Part shown: one piece after another, positions 1-7,684 of the stretch
Numbering within the stretch: the stretch's first letter is position 1
How the letters are laid out: each line of letters begins with the position of its first letter
Translations under genes and position numbers: made by a program
The notes under the pieces: generated by a model
Seen by the model: the letters and a program-made list of their open reading frames with translations, nothing else
What the model was told of the DNA's origin: nothing
Database searches by the model: none
Source of the DNA: Legionella_C sp963803545
GTDB taxonomy: Bacteria; Pseudomonadota; Gammaproteobacteria; Legionellales; Legionellaceae
DNA: 64,000 bases
Direction of reading: 5' to 3'
NCBI GenBank assembly: GCA_963803545.1
Contig: CAWDMX010000001.1
Span: 682,001 to 746,000, forward strand

Positions 1-587
1 GATCCGAGCGCACCGTATTTTTAAAAAACATCATTAAAAACCCAAACATTATTGTTGGGGATTATACCTATTATGATGATCCAGTTGATGTGCATAATTT
101 TGAAAAGAATGTGCTTTATCATTTTGATTTTATTGGCGATAAGCTGATTATTGGGAAATTTTGCCAAATAGCCACCCATGTTAAATTTGTAATGAATGGC
201 GGCAGTCATCATTTGGGTGGATTTTCTTCGTTCCCGTTTATTATTTTTCAATCCTATTGGCCTGAAGTTCCTTTTATAGAGAATCGCAAGAAGGATACGG
301 TGATTGGTAATGATGTTTGGATTGGGTATGACGCGACTATTATGCCAGGTGTAGTTATTGGGGATGGCGCTATTATTGGTACTCGAGCTGTAGTGACTAA
401 AGATGTAGCGCCTTATGAAATAGTAGGAGGTAATCCCGCGCAGGTCATTCGCAAACGTTTTGATGAAGATACGATTGATTTTTTGCTGAAGCTAGCGTGG
501 TGGAATTGGCCCATTGGACAAATTAAAGCACATGTTTTAGACATTATGAATGGGGATAAAGTGGCATTGAGCGCTTTAATACCATGA
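1..587 (+). CDS. Vat-family xenobiotic O-acetyltransferase (5' end outside window)
   Basis: The reading frame is open from base 3, so the gene begins upstream of the window. The protein is a left-handed beta-helix hexapeptide-repeat acyltransferase: repeats such as VIGNDVWIGYDATIMPGVVIGDGAIIG and the closing segment IVGGNPAQVIRKRF are typical of the Vat/CatB xenobiotic acetyltransferase family, which transfers acetyl from acetyl-CoA to streptogramin A or chloramphenicol. The motif around NGGSHH contains the histidine expected for the active site. The substrate cannot be told from sequence; chromosomal members are often of unknown specificity. The stop overlaps the next start by 4 bases (ATGA), so the two genes are probably cotranscribed. 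Family assignment is strong, antibiotic resistance is only inferred. Confidence 0.85.
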   Translation, partial: SERTVFLKNIIKNPNIIVGDYTYYDDPVDVHNFEKNVLYHFDFIGDKLIIGKFCQIATHVKFVMNGGSHHLGGFSSFPFIIFQSYWPEVPFIENRKKDTVIGNDVWIGYDATIMPGVVIGDGAIIGTRAVVTKDVAPYEIVGGNPAQVIRKRFDEDTIDFLLKLAWWNWPIGQIKAHVLDIMNGDKVALSALIP

Positions 588-1015
588 TACCGATTGAAGT
601 ATTAACCACTTGGATTATCGATGAAAAATCTATAGGTGCAGAGTATGCACAACATGCCGTATTGTCATCACAGGGATTAGATGGTGCACCTCATGGCCGC
701 GTCGTAGCCATTCGAGAAGTAACCAAAGACTCGATTTTATTGTTTACCCAAAAACGCACTAGAAAAGTATCTGAGATAAAGAATAATAATCAGGTAGCGC
801 TTACCTTTTGGTTTGAGCGTTATGCACGAGAAGTTATTGTGGAAGGGGAAGCAAGTTTTTTATCAAAAGAACAAAATACGCATTATTGGGATGTCTATCC
901 AAAGTGGGCTCAAATACGCTTTTGCAGTTACGCCCCAACATCAGGGGAGCCGATTGAAGATAAGCAACTATTAGAAGATAAACGACAGGATTTGGATCGG
1001 TTTTATAAGGTGTAG
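584..1015 (+). pseudogene. pyridoxamine-phosphate-oxidase-like flavin protein, 3' end cut off by IS481 copy A
   Basis: The start overlaps the preceding acetyltransferase stop (ATGA). The 143 residues resemble the N-terminal split-barrel of the PNPOx/PdxH family: the segments GRVVAIRE, LFTQKRTRKVSEI and QVALTFWFE match the FMN-binding strands seen in PdxH. PdxH proteins are usually just over 200 residues and end in a conserved P-W-RL motif that is missing here. The frame runs directly into the IS481 end at 1011 and stops at once, so the last codons come from the IS. The missing 3' part is not found beyond the IS, which implies an IS-associated deletion. The natural substrate is unknown; the neighbouring Vat gene hints at a small-molecule modification role. 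Confidence 0.75.
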
Positions 1016-2212
1016 TAGCTCAGACTTGATCAGACAGTTTCCCGTTTTTCAAAGGCGTCTGTCAGTTTAGATTTGAGCTAAATTTTTCTCCGCCCAAATC
1101 GATTTACCATCAATTAACGTGTCCTGAGGAGTTCGTCCACAGCACATCTTTCCTTGATGAGTTCGCGCATTATTATAATAATGAATCCATTCGTCCAGAT
1201 CTTTTTGTAGCTCTTCCAGCGAGGAGTACAGTTTTTTCCTAAATGTTATCTGATAAAACTCATTTAAAATGGTTTTGTGAAATCGCTCGCAAATCCCATT
1301 TGTTTGAGGTGACATCGCTTTTGTCTTAGTATGGTCAATGTCATTAATCGCTAAATAGAGCTGATAATCATGTTGTTCGACTCGCCCACAATACGCTGTA
1401 CCTCTATCCGTTAATATACGCAACATAGGTAGTTTATGCTCTTCGAAGAAAGGTAAAACCTTATCGTTAAGGATATCTGCTGCAGTAATCGGGGTTTTAG
1501 TTGTATAGAGCTTAGCGAAAGCCACTTTGCTGTAAGTATCAACGAATGTTTGTTGGTAAATGCGTCCAACGCCTTTCAGATTCCCTACGTAAAAGGTATC
1601 TTGTGAACCAAGGTAACCAGGATGTGCCGTTTCTATTTCCCCACAGGCCTCATCATCATGTTTTTTCTTCTCAAGAGCTGCAACTTGAGCATCATTGAGA
1701 ATAATCCCATCATGAGCAATTTTATCCTCAAGGGCTTTTAATCGCTTTTTAAAATTTTCCAGATTATTGCGTATCCAAATTGAGCGAACACCACTACCTG
1801 AAACGAATACACCTAACTTTCTTAGCTCATTACTTGTTCGATGCTGGCCATGGGCTGGTTGTTCAATCGTATAATTCAATACCGCTTGCTCAGTAACTTC
1901 ATCAACACGATTCTTTATATTCGGTGCTCGGCGAGACTTGTTGATTAGGGCATCAATCCCTCCTTCCTCAACTAGCTCTTGATACCGATAGAATGTGTCG
2001 CGGGAGACGCCCATCACCTTGCAGGCTCTAGACACATTTCCTAATTCTTCCGCTAAATTTAATAATCCCGCTTTATGTTTAATAATTGGGTTGTTAGTAT
2101 GTAACATAGAGAGTTTCCTTTTTGTTTTGATTTTAAGATTCAGAACCTTTATCAAAACGGGTAACTCTCTTTCAGTCAAGAGGTAATGTCAGATCAAGTT
2201 GCGACTAATACA
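1011..2212. mobile_element. IS481-family insertion sequence, copy A
   Basis: About 1.2 kb bounded by TGT...ACA ends. The left terminus begins TGTAGTAGCTCAGACTTGAT and the right terminus, read inward, begins TGTATTAGTCGCAACTTGAT, which are imperfect inverted repeats. It encodes one transposase on the minus strand. A near-identical copy lies at 5100-6300, which fixes both ends by comparison. No target-site duplication flanks it: a truncated flavin-oxidase gene is on the left and a 38-bp IS3-family terminus on the right, so the element marks a deletion or recombination junction. Confidence 0.9.
1067..2107 (-). CDS. IS481-family transposase
   Basis: Transposase with N-terminal helix-turn-helix (VSRACKVMGVSRDTFYRYQ) and an rve integrase core. 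DDE residues appear to be the D in SQDTFYVG, the D in ILTDRGTAYCG and the E in NGICERFHKTIL, followed by YNNARTHQG. I chose the ATG at 2107 because AGGAAA precedes it by eight bases and because copy B is frameshifted further upstream, showing that the longer N-terminus is not conserved. This copy is full length (346 codons) and looks intact, whereas copy B carries a nonsense codon. Confidence 0.9.
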   Translation of the reverse strand: MLHTNNPIIKHKAGLLNLAEELGNVSRACKVMGVSRDTFYRYQELVEEGGIDALINKSRRAPNIKNRVDEVTEQAVLNYTIEQPAHGQHRTSNELRKLGVFVSGSGVRSIWIRNNLENFKKRLKALEDKIAHDGIILNDAQVAALEKKKHDDEACGEIETAHPGYLGSQDTFYVGNLKGVGRIYQQTFVDTYSKVAFAKLYTTKTPITAADILNDKVLPFFEEHKLPMLRILTDRGTAYCGRVEQHDYQLYLAINDIDHTKTKAMSPQTNGICERFHKTILNEFYQITFRKKLYSSLEELQKDLDEWIHYYNNARTHQGKMCCGRTPQDTLIDGKSIWAEKNLAQI

Positions 2213-2250
2213 ATTAAAGGCTGGAGAAACTGTCTTGACAAATGGTGGCA
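2213..2250 (-). mobile_element. 38-bp terminal remnant of an IS3-family element
   Basis: These 38 bases are the exact reverse complement of 13941-13978, the terminus of the complete IS3-family element in the NRPS gene, ending in GGTGGCA. The rest of the element is missing and IS481 copy A abuts it. It records an older IS3 insertion into the DUF6088-like gene, later destroyed by IS481 insertion or deletion. Confidence 0.88.
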
Positions 2251-2415
2251 CTATATACCACGACATATAGTACCCACTTCATTGTTTTTTGCTAACCGCA
2301 ATAAAACACGTTGCACAAGCTTAATTGGATATTTCTTATAAATTGAGTCCACAAAAAAAATCCTTCCTCTTGGAATTTTTTTAATGACTTTTTCAATTGA
2401 TACTATTGTGTGCAT
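2251..2415 (-). pseudogene. DUF6088-like (AbiEi antitoxin-type N-terminal) protein, truncated by IS3 end
   Basis: Only about 54 codons remain: HTIVSIEKVIKKIPRGRIFF and the following LVQRVLLRLAKNNEVGTICRG resemble the N-terminal winged-helix domain of DUF6088 proteins and AbiEi-like antitoxins, which are usually near 200 residues. I take the ATG at 2415, preceded by GGTAG at six bases, over an upstream TTG. The coding sequence runs straight into the IS3 terminus at 2250 and terminates in the first codon there. It lies 68 bases downstream of the Fic gene on the same strand, so the two were probably one operon, possibly a toxin-antitoxin-like pair. Function is inferred only. Confidence 0.6.
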
Positions 2416-2483
2416 ATCTTCTACCTGCGTTTTTAAATCTTTCAAATACTGTTAACCATAACTACCAGACTGTATTACTTTTT

Positions 2484-3578
2484 TTAATCAGTCTCCTTAA
2501 ATAGGATTTGCATAAATCTAGTATTGATATATATTTTTTCTCTTCCAATTTCCATTTCTTTCAAAATCCCCTCACTGACTAGCTTCTGCAGGTATTCGGC
2601 AGCAGTTTGTCTCTTTACTATCCCTGCATTTACTACATTAGAAATTCTACAGTAAGGTTGTACAAAAAGGAGTTCTACTAACTCTCTTGAATATATTTTA
2701 GGTTGTTTATTTTTTACATACTCCACGGTTTCTTCCATTAGACCGACAATGTTCTTAATCTTATTGCAAGTCCATTGGGAGGTGTTTGCGACGGCATTTA
2801 ACATGTAAATAATCCAAGACTCCCAGTCATCTTTTAAAGTTACATTTAAGAGATTTTGGTAATATTCTTTCTTATGCTTGATAATATAACGGCTCAAATA
2901 AAGAACAGGTATGGTTAATAGTTCCCGATCGATTAAATACAATATATTTAAAATTCTTCCCGTTCGACCATTCCCATCTGTAAATGGGTGAATTGCTTCA
3001 AATTGATAATGCCCTATAGCCATTTTTATTAACGGGTCAATATCATTCTGATCATGTAAAAATACTTCCCAATTATGAAGCTTTTTCCTTAAAAGCGCTT
3101 CGCCTTCAGGAGGAGTATAAATTATTTCTCCAGTTGCTTGCTTAGAGAGAGTTGTTCCGGGAACCTTTCTTACAGTCATTTCAACACCATGCAAGGTTGA
3201 ACATAAGTTCTCTGCTAAGACCGTATTTAATGGTCGAGATTTAATAGACTCAAAGCCTTCTTTCAAAGCAGTTCTGTAACGTAAAGCCTCTTTTGTAGCT
3301 GGATCTATATTAGTCTCGGAACTGCTATTGGCATATTGAAATAACTTATCTGTGGTAGTCACTATATTTTCAATCTCTGAACTTGCTTGAGCTTCTAACA
3401 AAGGCAACGAGTTTATTAAAACATTTTGGTTTGGTAACATCTCTGCCGCTTTTCTCAGCTCTGCTAGGGATGCACGTGCTTCAATGCACACTTTCAGTAT
3501 TTTTTTAGTTTCTATATCTTGTTTAGGAGGCAGTGCAGGCAATTCATTGTATGCTTTAGTTACATCAATTTTCATCAT
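2484..3578 (-). CDS. Fic-domain AMP transferase (class II, SoFic-like) with C-terminal winged helix
   Basis: 364 residues, close to the length of Shewanella SoFic. The catalytic Fic motif HPFTDGNGRTGR is at residues 197-208 with the histidine intact. An inhibitory helix motif S-x-x-x-E-N (SSEIEN, residues 66-71) lies N-terminal of it, which defines class II Fic proteins whose AMP-transfer activity is self-inhibited. The last 70 residues (YSRELVELLFVQPYCRI onward) look like a winged helix with the TAAEYLQKLVSEGIL pattern. Start ATGATG has GGGAAA upstream. Upstream bases 3595-3747 hold a repeated ATGTCGA array that this domain could bind. The activity is inferred from the motif; the target protein is unknown. 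Confidence 0.92.
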   Translation of the reverse strand: MMKIDVTKAYNELPALPPKQDIETKKILKVCIEARASLAELRKAAEMLPNQNVLINSLPLLEAQASSEIENIVTTTDKLFQYANSSSETNIDPATKEALRYRTALKEGFESIKSRPLNTVLAENLCSTLHGVEMTVRKVPGTTLSKQATGEIIYTPPEGEALLRKKLHNWEVFLHDQNDIDPLIKMAIGHYQFEAIHPFTDGNGRTGRILNILYLIDRELLTIPVLYLSRYIIKHKKEYYQNLLNVTLKDDWESWIIYMLNAVANTSQWTCNKIKNIVGLMEETVEYVKNKQPKIYSRELVELLFVQPYCRISNVVNAGIVKRQTAAEYLQKLVSEGILKEMEIGREKIYINTRFMQILFKETD

Positions 3579-3594
3579 GTTTAAATTTCCCTAT

Positions 3595-3747
3595 TTTATC
3601 GACATGTTTTAAGGATATGTCGATGCGGTAGACATGTCAAGGAGTTATGTCGATATTTTCATCTTTTATCGACATGTTTTTAGAATATGTCGATGGTGTA
3701 ACCATATACGTATAATATGTCGAAAATTAAATATTATATCGACATGT
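3595..3747. promoter_or_regulatory. array of ATGTCGA/TCGACAT repeats upstream of fic
   Basis: Seven exact copies of ATGTCGA or its complement TCGACAT occur, plus one imperfect site at about 3630 (AGACATGTC). The inverted pair TATCGACATGTTTT-N-ATATGTCGAT occurs at about 3597-3624 and again at about 3667-3694, spaced about 70 bp. A third, divergently arranged pair lies at about 3716-3744. The array sits immediately upstream of the Fic start on its strand, so it is probably an operator for the Fic winged helix or its lost partner. Confidence 0.7.
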
Positions 3748-3856
3748 GATTACAATAAATTAGAGATAGGAAATGTTGCAGGGGGTATAAATGGGGGTAT
3801 ATTTAAATTTATAAAAAATAAATATATTATAAATCAAATAATTATCTATTAAGTTA

Positions 3857-3873
3857 AATAGCCGCCGCCTCCA
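3857..3873. other. tmRNA 3'-end-like attachment scar
   Basis: GCCGCCGCCTCCACCA looks like the acceptor and T-arm end of a bacterial tmRNA gene including CCA, but no tmRNA body precedes it, since the sequence upstream is AT-rich and unrelated. Downstream is an inverted pair of ACCACAAAAGACCAC-like blocks (about 3896-3911 and 3960-3976), a CCCTTG/CAAGGG hairpin near 3918 and four CCCAAAA-like repeats (about 4008-4045) resembling integrase arm sites. It fits the far att site of a former tmRNA-targeting integrative element. Confidence 0.5.
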
Positions 3874-4097
3874 CCAATTTTTTAAATCACTCCTGACCAC
3901 CAAAGACCACAACAAACCCTTGTAAATCAAGGGCTTTTAGCTAAATAATTCCCTGTTAAAGTGGTCTTTTGTGGTCTGCTGTTGGCTCAAAAATCACCCA
4001 AAAAATGCCCAAAATTTTTGGAAAAGTACCCAATATCTGCCCAAAAATATAGGTTAAACTATGTGCTACTTTAAGTCGGAATCTGTTTGGAGTATCA

Positions 4098-4862
4098 ATG
4101 AATTACTTTAATCTGCAAGGCAAAACCGCTTTAATTACAGGTGCATCAAGTGGACTTGGCAAGCAATTTGCCATCTGTCTTGCAAATGCGGGGGCTCGTG
4201 TTATTTTGAGTGCGCGACAATCAGAGCCATTAAAATTTCTTTCTGGGCAAATCAAACAAAGCATTTGGATGACAATGGATGTCTCAGATAGTGATTCCGT
4301 ACAAAAAACCATAACAGAACTTGAAACACAAGAAGAGAAAATTGATATTTGCATCAATGCTTCTGGCATCGCGAAACTAACACCTATATTTGATGCAACT
4401 GATTATCATGACTTTGAGCGCATCATACAAACTAATGTAATGGGTACTTGGTACATTACCCATGCGATTGCAAATCATATGAAAAAATATAGCCTCTCGG
4501 GTTCTATCATCAATATTGCAAGTGTTAACGGCGCTAATCGACTACGAGAAGAACTAAGCGGATATGCTGCATCAAAAGCGGCCGTCATTCAAATGACTAA
4601 AGCCTTGGTTGGTGAGCTCTATAATGCAAATATTCGAATTAATTGTATAGCCCCTGGCCTTTTTCATACCCCTTTAACGGATTATAAACTCCATACAGAA
4701 GCAGCAAGAGACGAAATGTCAAAGAAAATTCCTTTGCGGTTCGTGGCTGATGTATCCGATTTGGACAGTACTATTCTATATCTAGCGTCAAATGATGCCT
4801 CTCGATACGTAACAGGAACTTGTCTTACTGTAGATGGTGGTGTTTCTTGGGGTGGTTCATGA
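4098..4862 (+). CDS. short-chain dehydrogenase/reductase
   Basis: Classical SDR of 254 residues with the Rossmann motif TGASSGLG at 14-21, NASG at 87-90, catalytic Ser142 (INIASVN) and the Tyr156-x-x-x-Lys160 pair in GYAASK. The C-terminus ends in the usual VDGG motif. The family catalyses NAD(P)H-dependent oxidation or reduction of alcohols and ketones; the substrate is not predictable. The ATG has GGAG six bases upstream. Its stop overlaps the start of an AAC(6')-like gene (ATGA), so the two form an operon. Confidence in the fold is high. Confidence 0.92.
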   Translation: MNYFNLQGKTALITGASSGLGKQFAICLANAGARVILSARQSEPLKFLSGQIKQSIWMTMDVSDSDSVQKTITELETQEEKIDICINASGIAKLTPIFDATDYHDFERIIQTNVMGTWYITHAIANHMKKYSLSGSIINIASVNGANRLREELSGYAASKAAVIQMTKALVGELYNANIRINCIAPGLFHTPLTDYKLHTEAARDEMSKKIPLRFVADVSDLDSTILYLASNDASRYVTGTCLTVDGGVSWGGS

Positions 4863-5104
4863 CGATTGCTTTTCGTAATTTATCAGAGCCCGATTTTCCA
4901 CTGCTTTTAAAATGGTTAGAAATACCTCATGTCAAAATGTGGTGGGATAGCGAGGTAGTTTGGACATTAGATAAAGTCACCCAAAAATACAGTAGCTATG
5001 TAAACCAATATAAGATAGAGAATGGAAAGAAACGATCCATTTTTGCTTTTATTATTGTGCTGGATAAGCAGCCAATAGGATACATTCAGTATTATGATGT
5101 GTAG
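4859..5104 (+). pseudogene. aminoglycoside 6'-N-acetyltransferase-like GNAT, truncated by IS481 copy B
   Basis: Begins at an ATG overlapping the SDR stop. The 80 residues match the start of the AAC(6')-Ib type of GNAT acetyltransferases: an N-terminal strand, then the PHVKMWWDSE segment (compare the conserved WW in AAC(6')) and the strand QPIGYIQYYDV. The gene enters the IS481 end at 5100 and stops there; the acetyl-CoA-binding half is missing and not found on the other side of the IS. No activity is expected. Whether the ancestor acted on aminoglycosides is an inference from similarity only. Confidence 0.75.
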
Positions 5105-6300
5105 TAGCTCAGACTTGATCGGACAGTTTCCCGTTTTTCAAAGGCGTCTGTCAGTTTAGATTTGAGCTAAATTTTTCTCCGCCCAAATCGATTTACCATC
5201 AATTAACGTGTCCTGAGGAGTTCGTCCACAGCACATCTTTCCTTGATGAGTGCGCGCATTATTATAATAATGAATCTATTCATCCAGATCTTTTTGTAGC
5301 TCTTCCAGCGAGGAGTACAGTTTTTTCCTCAATGTTATCTGATAAAACTCATTTAAAATGGTTTTGTGAAATCGCTCGCAAATCCCATTTGTTTGAGGTG
5401 ACATCGCTTTTGTCTTAGTATGGTCAATGTCATTAATCGCTAAATAGAGCTGATAATCATGTTGTTCGACTCGCCCACAATACGCTGTACCTCTATCCGT
5501 TAATATACGCAACATAGGTAGTTTATGCTCTTCGAAGAAAGGTAAAACCTTATCGTTAAGGATATCTGCTGCAGTAATCGGGGTTTTAGTTGTATAGAGC
5601 TTAGCGAAAGCCACTTTGCTGTAAGTATCAACAAATGTTTGTTGGTAAATGCGTCCAACGCCTTTCAGATTCCCTACGTAAAAGCTATCTTGTGAACCAA
5701 GGTAACCAGGGTGTGCCGTTTCTATTTTCCCACAGGCCTCATCATCATGTTTTTTCTTCTCAAGAGCTGCAACTTGAGCATCATTGAGAATAATCCCATC
5801 ATGAGCAATTTTATCCTCAAGGGCTTTTAATCGCTTTTTAAAATTTTCCAGATTATTGCGTATCCAAATTGAGCGAACACCACTACCTGAAACGAATACA
5901 CCTAACTTTCTTAGCTCATTACTTGTTCGATGCTGGCCATGGGCTGGTTGTTCAATCGTATAATTCAATACCGCTTGCTCAGTAACTTCATCAACACGAT
6001 TCTTTATATTCGGTGCTCGGCGAGACTTGTTGATTAGGGCATCAATCCCTCCTTCCTCAACTAGCTCTTGATACCGATAGAATGTGTCGCGGGAGACGCC
6101 CATCACCTTGCAGGCTCTAGACACATTTCCTAATTCTTCCGCTAAATTTAATAATCCCGCTTTATGTTTAATAATTGGGTTGTTGGTATGTAACATAGAG
6201 AGTTTCCTTTTGTTTTGATTTTAAGATTCAGAACCTTTATCAAAACGGGTAACTCTCTTTCAGTCAAGAGCTAATGTCAGATTAAGTTGCGACTAATACA
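5100..6300. mobile_element. IS481-family insertion sequence, copy B
   Basis: Near-identical to copy A at 1011-2212, same orientation, with the same TGTAGTAGCTC and GACTAATACA ends. It differs by one base deletion in a T-run upstream of the transposase and a handful of substitutions. As with copy A, the flanks show no target duplication, and a gene is cut on its left side only. The two copies bound a 2.9-kb segment carrying fic and the SDR gene. Confidence 0.9.
5156..6196 (-). pseudogene. IS481-family transposase with internal stop
   Basis: Same protein as the copy A transposase, starting at the ATG at 6196. A tryptophan codon (TGG in copy A) has become TAG just upstream of 5276, so translation stops after 306 residues, inside the C-terminal part beyond the catalytic glutamate. 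The element may be unable to move by itself but could be acted on by the intact copy A enzyme. Confidence 0.88.
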
Positions 6301-6357
6301 CCTAATTTTGTTGCGACAAACTCTAAAATTCTTAGATTTGCCAATTTCACATTGTTA

Positions 6358-6885
6358 TTACCCAGCATGATTTAATTTTTCCTTCAAAAGTGCTGCTGCA
6401 AGGTTGCGTTCTCGTGGGCGTCCTGAGCGCATGACATCAATTAAGGCAAGTAACTCATGAAATGCGGAGTCAGGGTTTGCTCGTAAAGCTCTTGATAAAT
6501 TAGGATGAATAGGCAATAACGCAACACCTCGCTCCTCTCCCATTGCATCAGGCCAAACCGGAATAGGGTCATTACCCAAAGCGATTTTATCGCGAAAAAT
6601 TGGGGCAGCAATTGCTGCAGGTGTACCTCTAGTATATTCACCCAGTTTTCCTGGGAAGAGGAATTTGATTGAATGTACCAAAAACTCTTCTGCTGCATGA
6701 GTATTAGGGAACAGCTTTCCTTGCTTGTCCTTCCGAAGCAATCCAGCTTCATCTAATCGCTTTATGCCTGCATTTACTTCAGCTAAGCTGATCCCTAATG
6801 CCGTGGATAATTGCCGTTGGGATAATTCACCCCCGATATTTGCTAATAGTTTTATTAATACAACGCAATCCTGTGACTTTAACAT
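6358..6885 (-). CDS. winged-helix (MarR-like) DNA-binding protein
   Basis: 175 residues from the ATG at 6885. The N-terminal 60 residues form a winged helix (LSQRQLSTALGISLAEVNAGIKRLDEAGLL), followed by a conserved region FLVHSIKFLFPGKLGEYTRGTPAAIAAP and a C-terminal helix rich in Arg/Ala/Leu (RPRERNLAAALLKEKL). This is a known family of small regulators of unverified function. An upstream ORF extension exists, but it would cover a palindromic operator at 6923-6957, so I prefer the internal start. Downstream on its strand is IS481 copy B, so any operon partner has been lost. Probably autoregulatory. Confidence 0.7.
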   Translation of the reverse strand: MLKSQDCVVLIKLLANIGGELSQRQLSTALGISLAEVNAGIKRLDEAGLLRKDKQGKLFPNTHAAEEFLVHSIKFLFPGKLGEYTRGTPAAIAAPIFRDKIALGNDPIPVWPDAMGEERGVALLPIHPNLSRALRANPDSAFHELLALIDVMRSGRPRERNLAAALLKEKLNHAG

Positions 6886-6922
6886 GGTATTATTCTCTAA
6901 ATGATATAAATAAAGTATACCA

Positions 6923-6957
6923 CAGGTGTTCGCTGTTCGCGAACAGAAGAACACCTG
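6923..6957. promoter_or_regulatory. nested palindromic operator
   Basis: CAGGTGTTC at 6923-6931 is mirrored by GAACACCTG at 6949-6957, and between them lies the perfect 14-bp palindrome CTGTTCGCGAACAG (6933-6946). It is 38 bases upstream of the winged-helix gene start, the position of an operator. A site of this double symmetry suggests binding of a dimer pair; the regulator itself is the obvious candidate. Confidence 0.65.
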
Positions 6958-7087
6958 GAATAGCAAAAATGAGATATACAGATAATGACCTATCAGATGA
7001 ATATAATTTATTAAGTAAAAATCGAGATTTAACTATTTGATATAGAGATTATTTATGATGTAATTGCTCCCTTAAAAAGGGAATAAA

Positions 7088-7684
7088 ATGGATGTAAGAA
7101 TGAAAAAAAATCTTTTCGCAATTGGCTTTTTGGGTTTAATGCCAATAATTTCGTTTGCTTATATACCGTCTGATGTCGACAAACTAAAAAAATCAAATAA
7201 TTGCCAACAGTGTGATATCACTGAGTATATTATTAATAGTTATCAAAAAGAGACCTTTCTGGCCGAAAATTTAAACCATTCATATTGGACAGCAGCTTAT
7301 CTTAGAAAGGTTGATTTTAGAAAGAAAAGCCTTATTCATTCGAATTTTGTAGTTTCCAGAATGTTAGAAACTATTTTTGATGAGTCTGACTTATCTGGTA
7401 GCAACTTTTCTAATAGTAAATGTGAACAGTGCTCACTCAAAAATACAAAATTCAAAAACAGTAATTTTTATAAAGCTAATTTTGAATATGCTCAATTTAC
7501 TAATGCAGATTTATCAAACGCAAATTTTGAGAAAGGAATTTTTTCTCATGCTCAATTTATGAATGTTAATTTTTTAGGTGCAAATTTAAGCGAAGCTGAT
7601 TTATCAAGAGCAAATTTATATGGATCTAATATTACGCAAAAACAATTAGATTCATTAGAGCTCTTGCATAACCTCAGCATTTAA
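7088..7684 (+). pseudogene. exported pentapeptide-repeat protein, 3' end split by IS5-family element
   Basis: A signal peptide (MKKNLFAIGFLGLMPIISFAY) precedes a CQQC pair and about twenty A(D/N)LXX-type pentapeptides (for example ADLSNANFEKG, ANLSEADLSRANLYGS), which fold as a right-handed quadrilateral beta-helix. Either the ATG at 7088 or that at 7100 can start it; AAGGGA precedes the first. The coding frame enters the IS5 element at 7658 and stops at 7684. The true C-terminus continues at 8559-8636 (FYRCATLPDGSVYDENGEIDCDQ) and excising the IS with one TA copy restores the frame. The current product lacks only its last 26 residues, so it may still fold. Role unknown. Confidence 0.85.

Noticed and set aside
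3595..3747. CRISPR array or replication iterons
   Set aside because: The repeated unit is only 7-9 bp in both orientations, with irregular spacing, no spacers, no cas genes and no replication initiator nearby; an operator array fits better.
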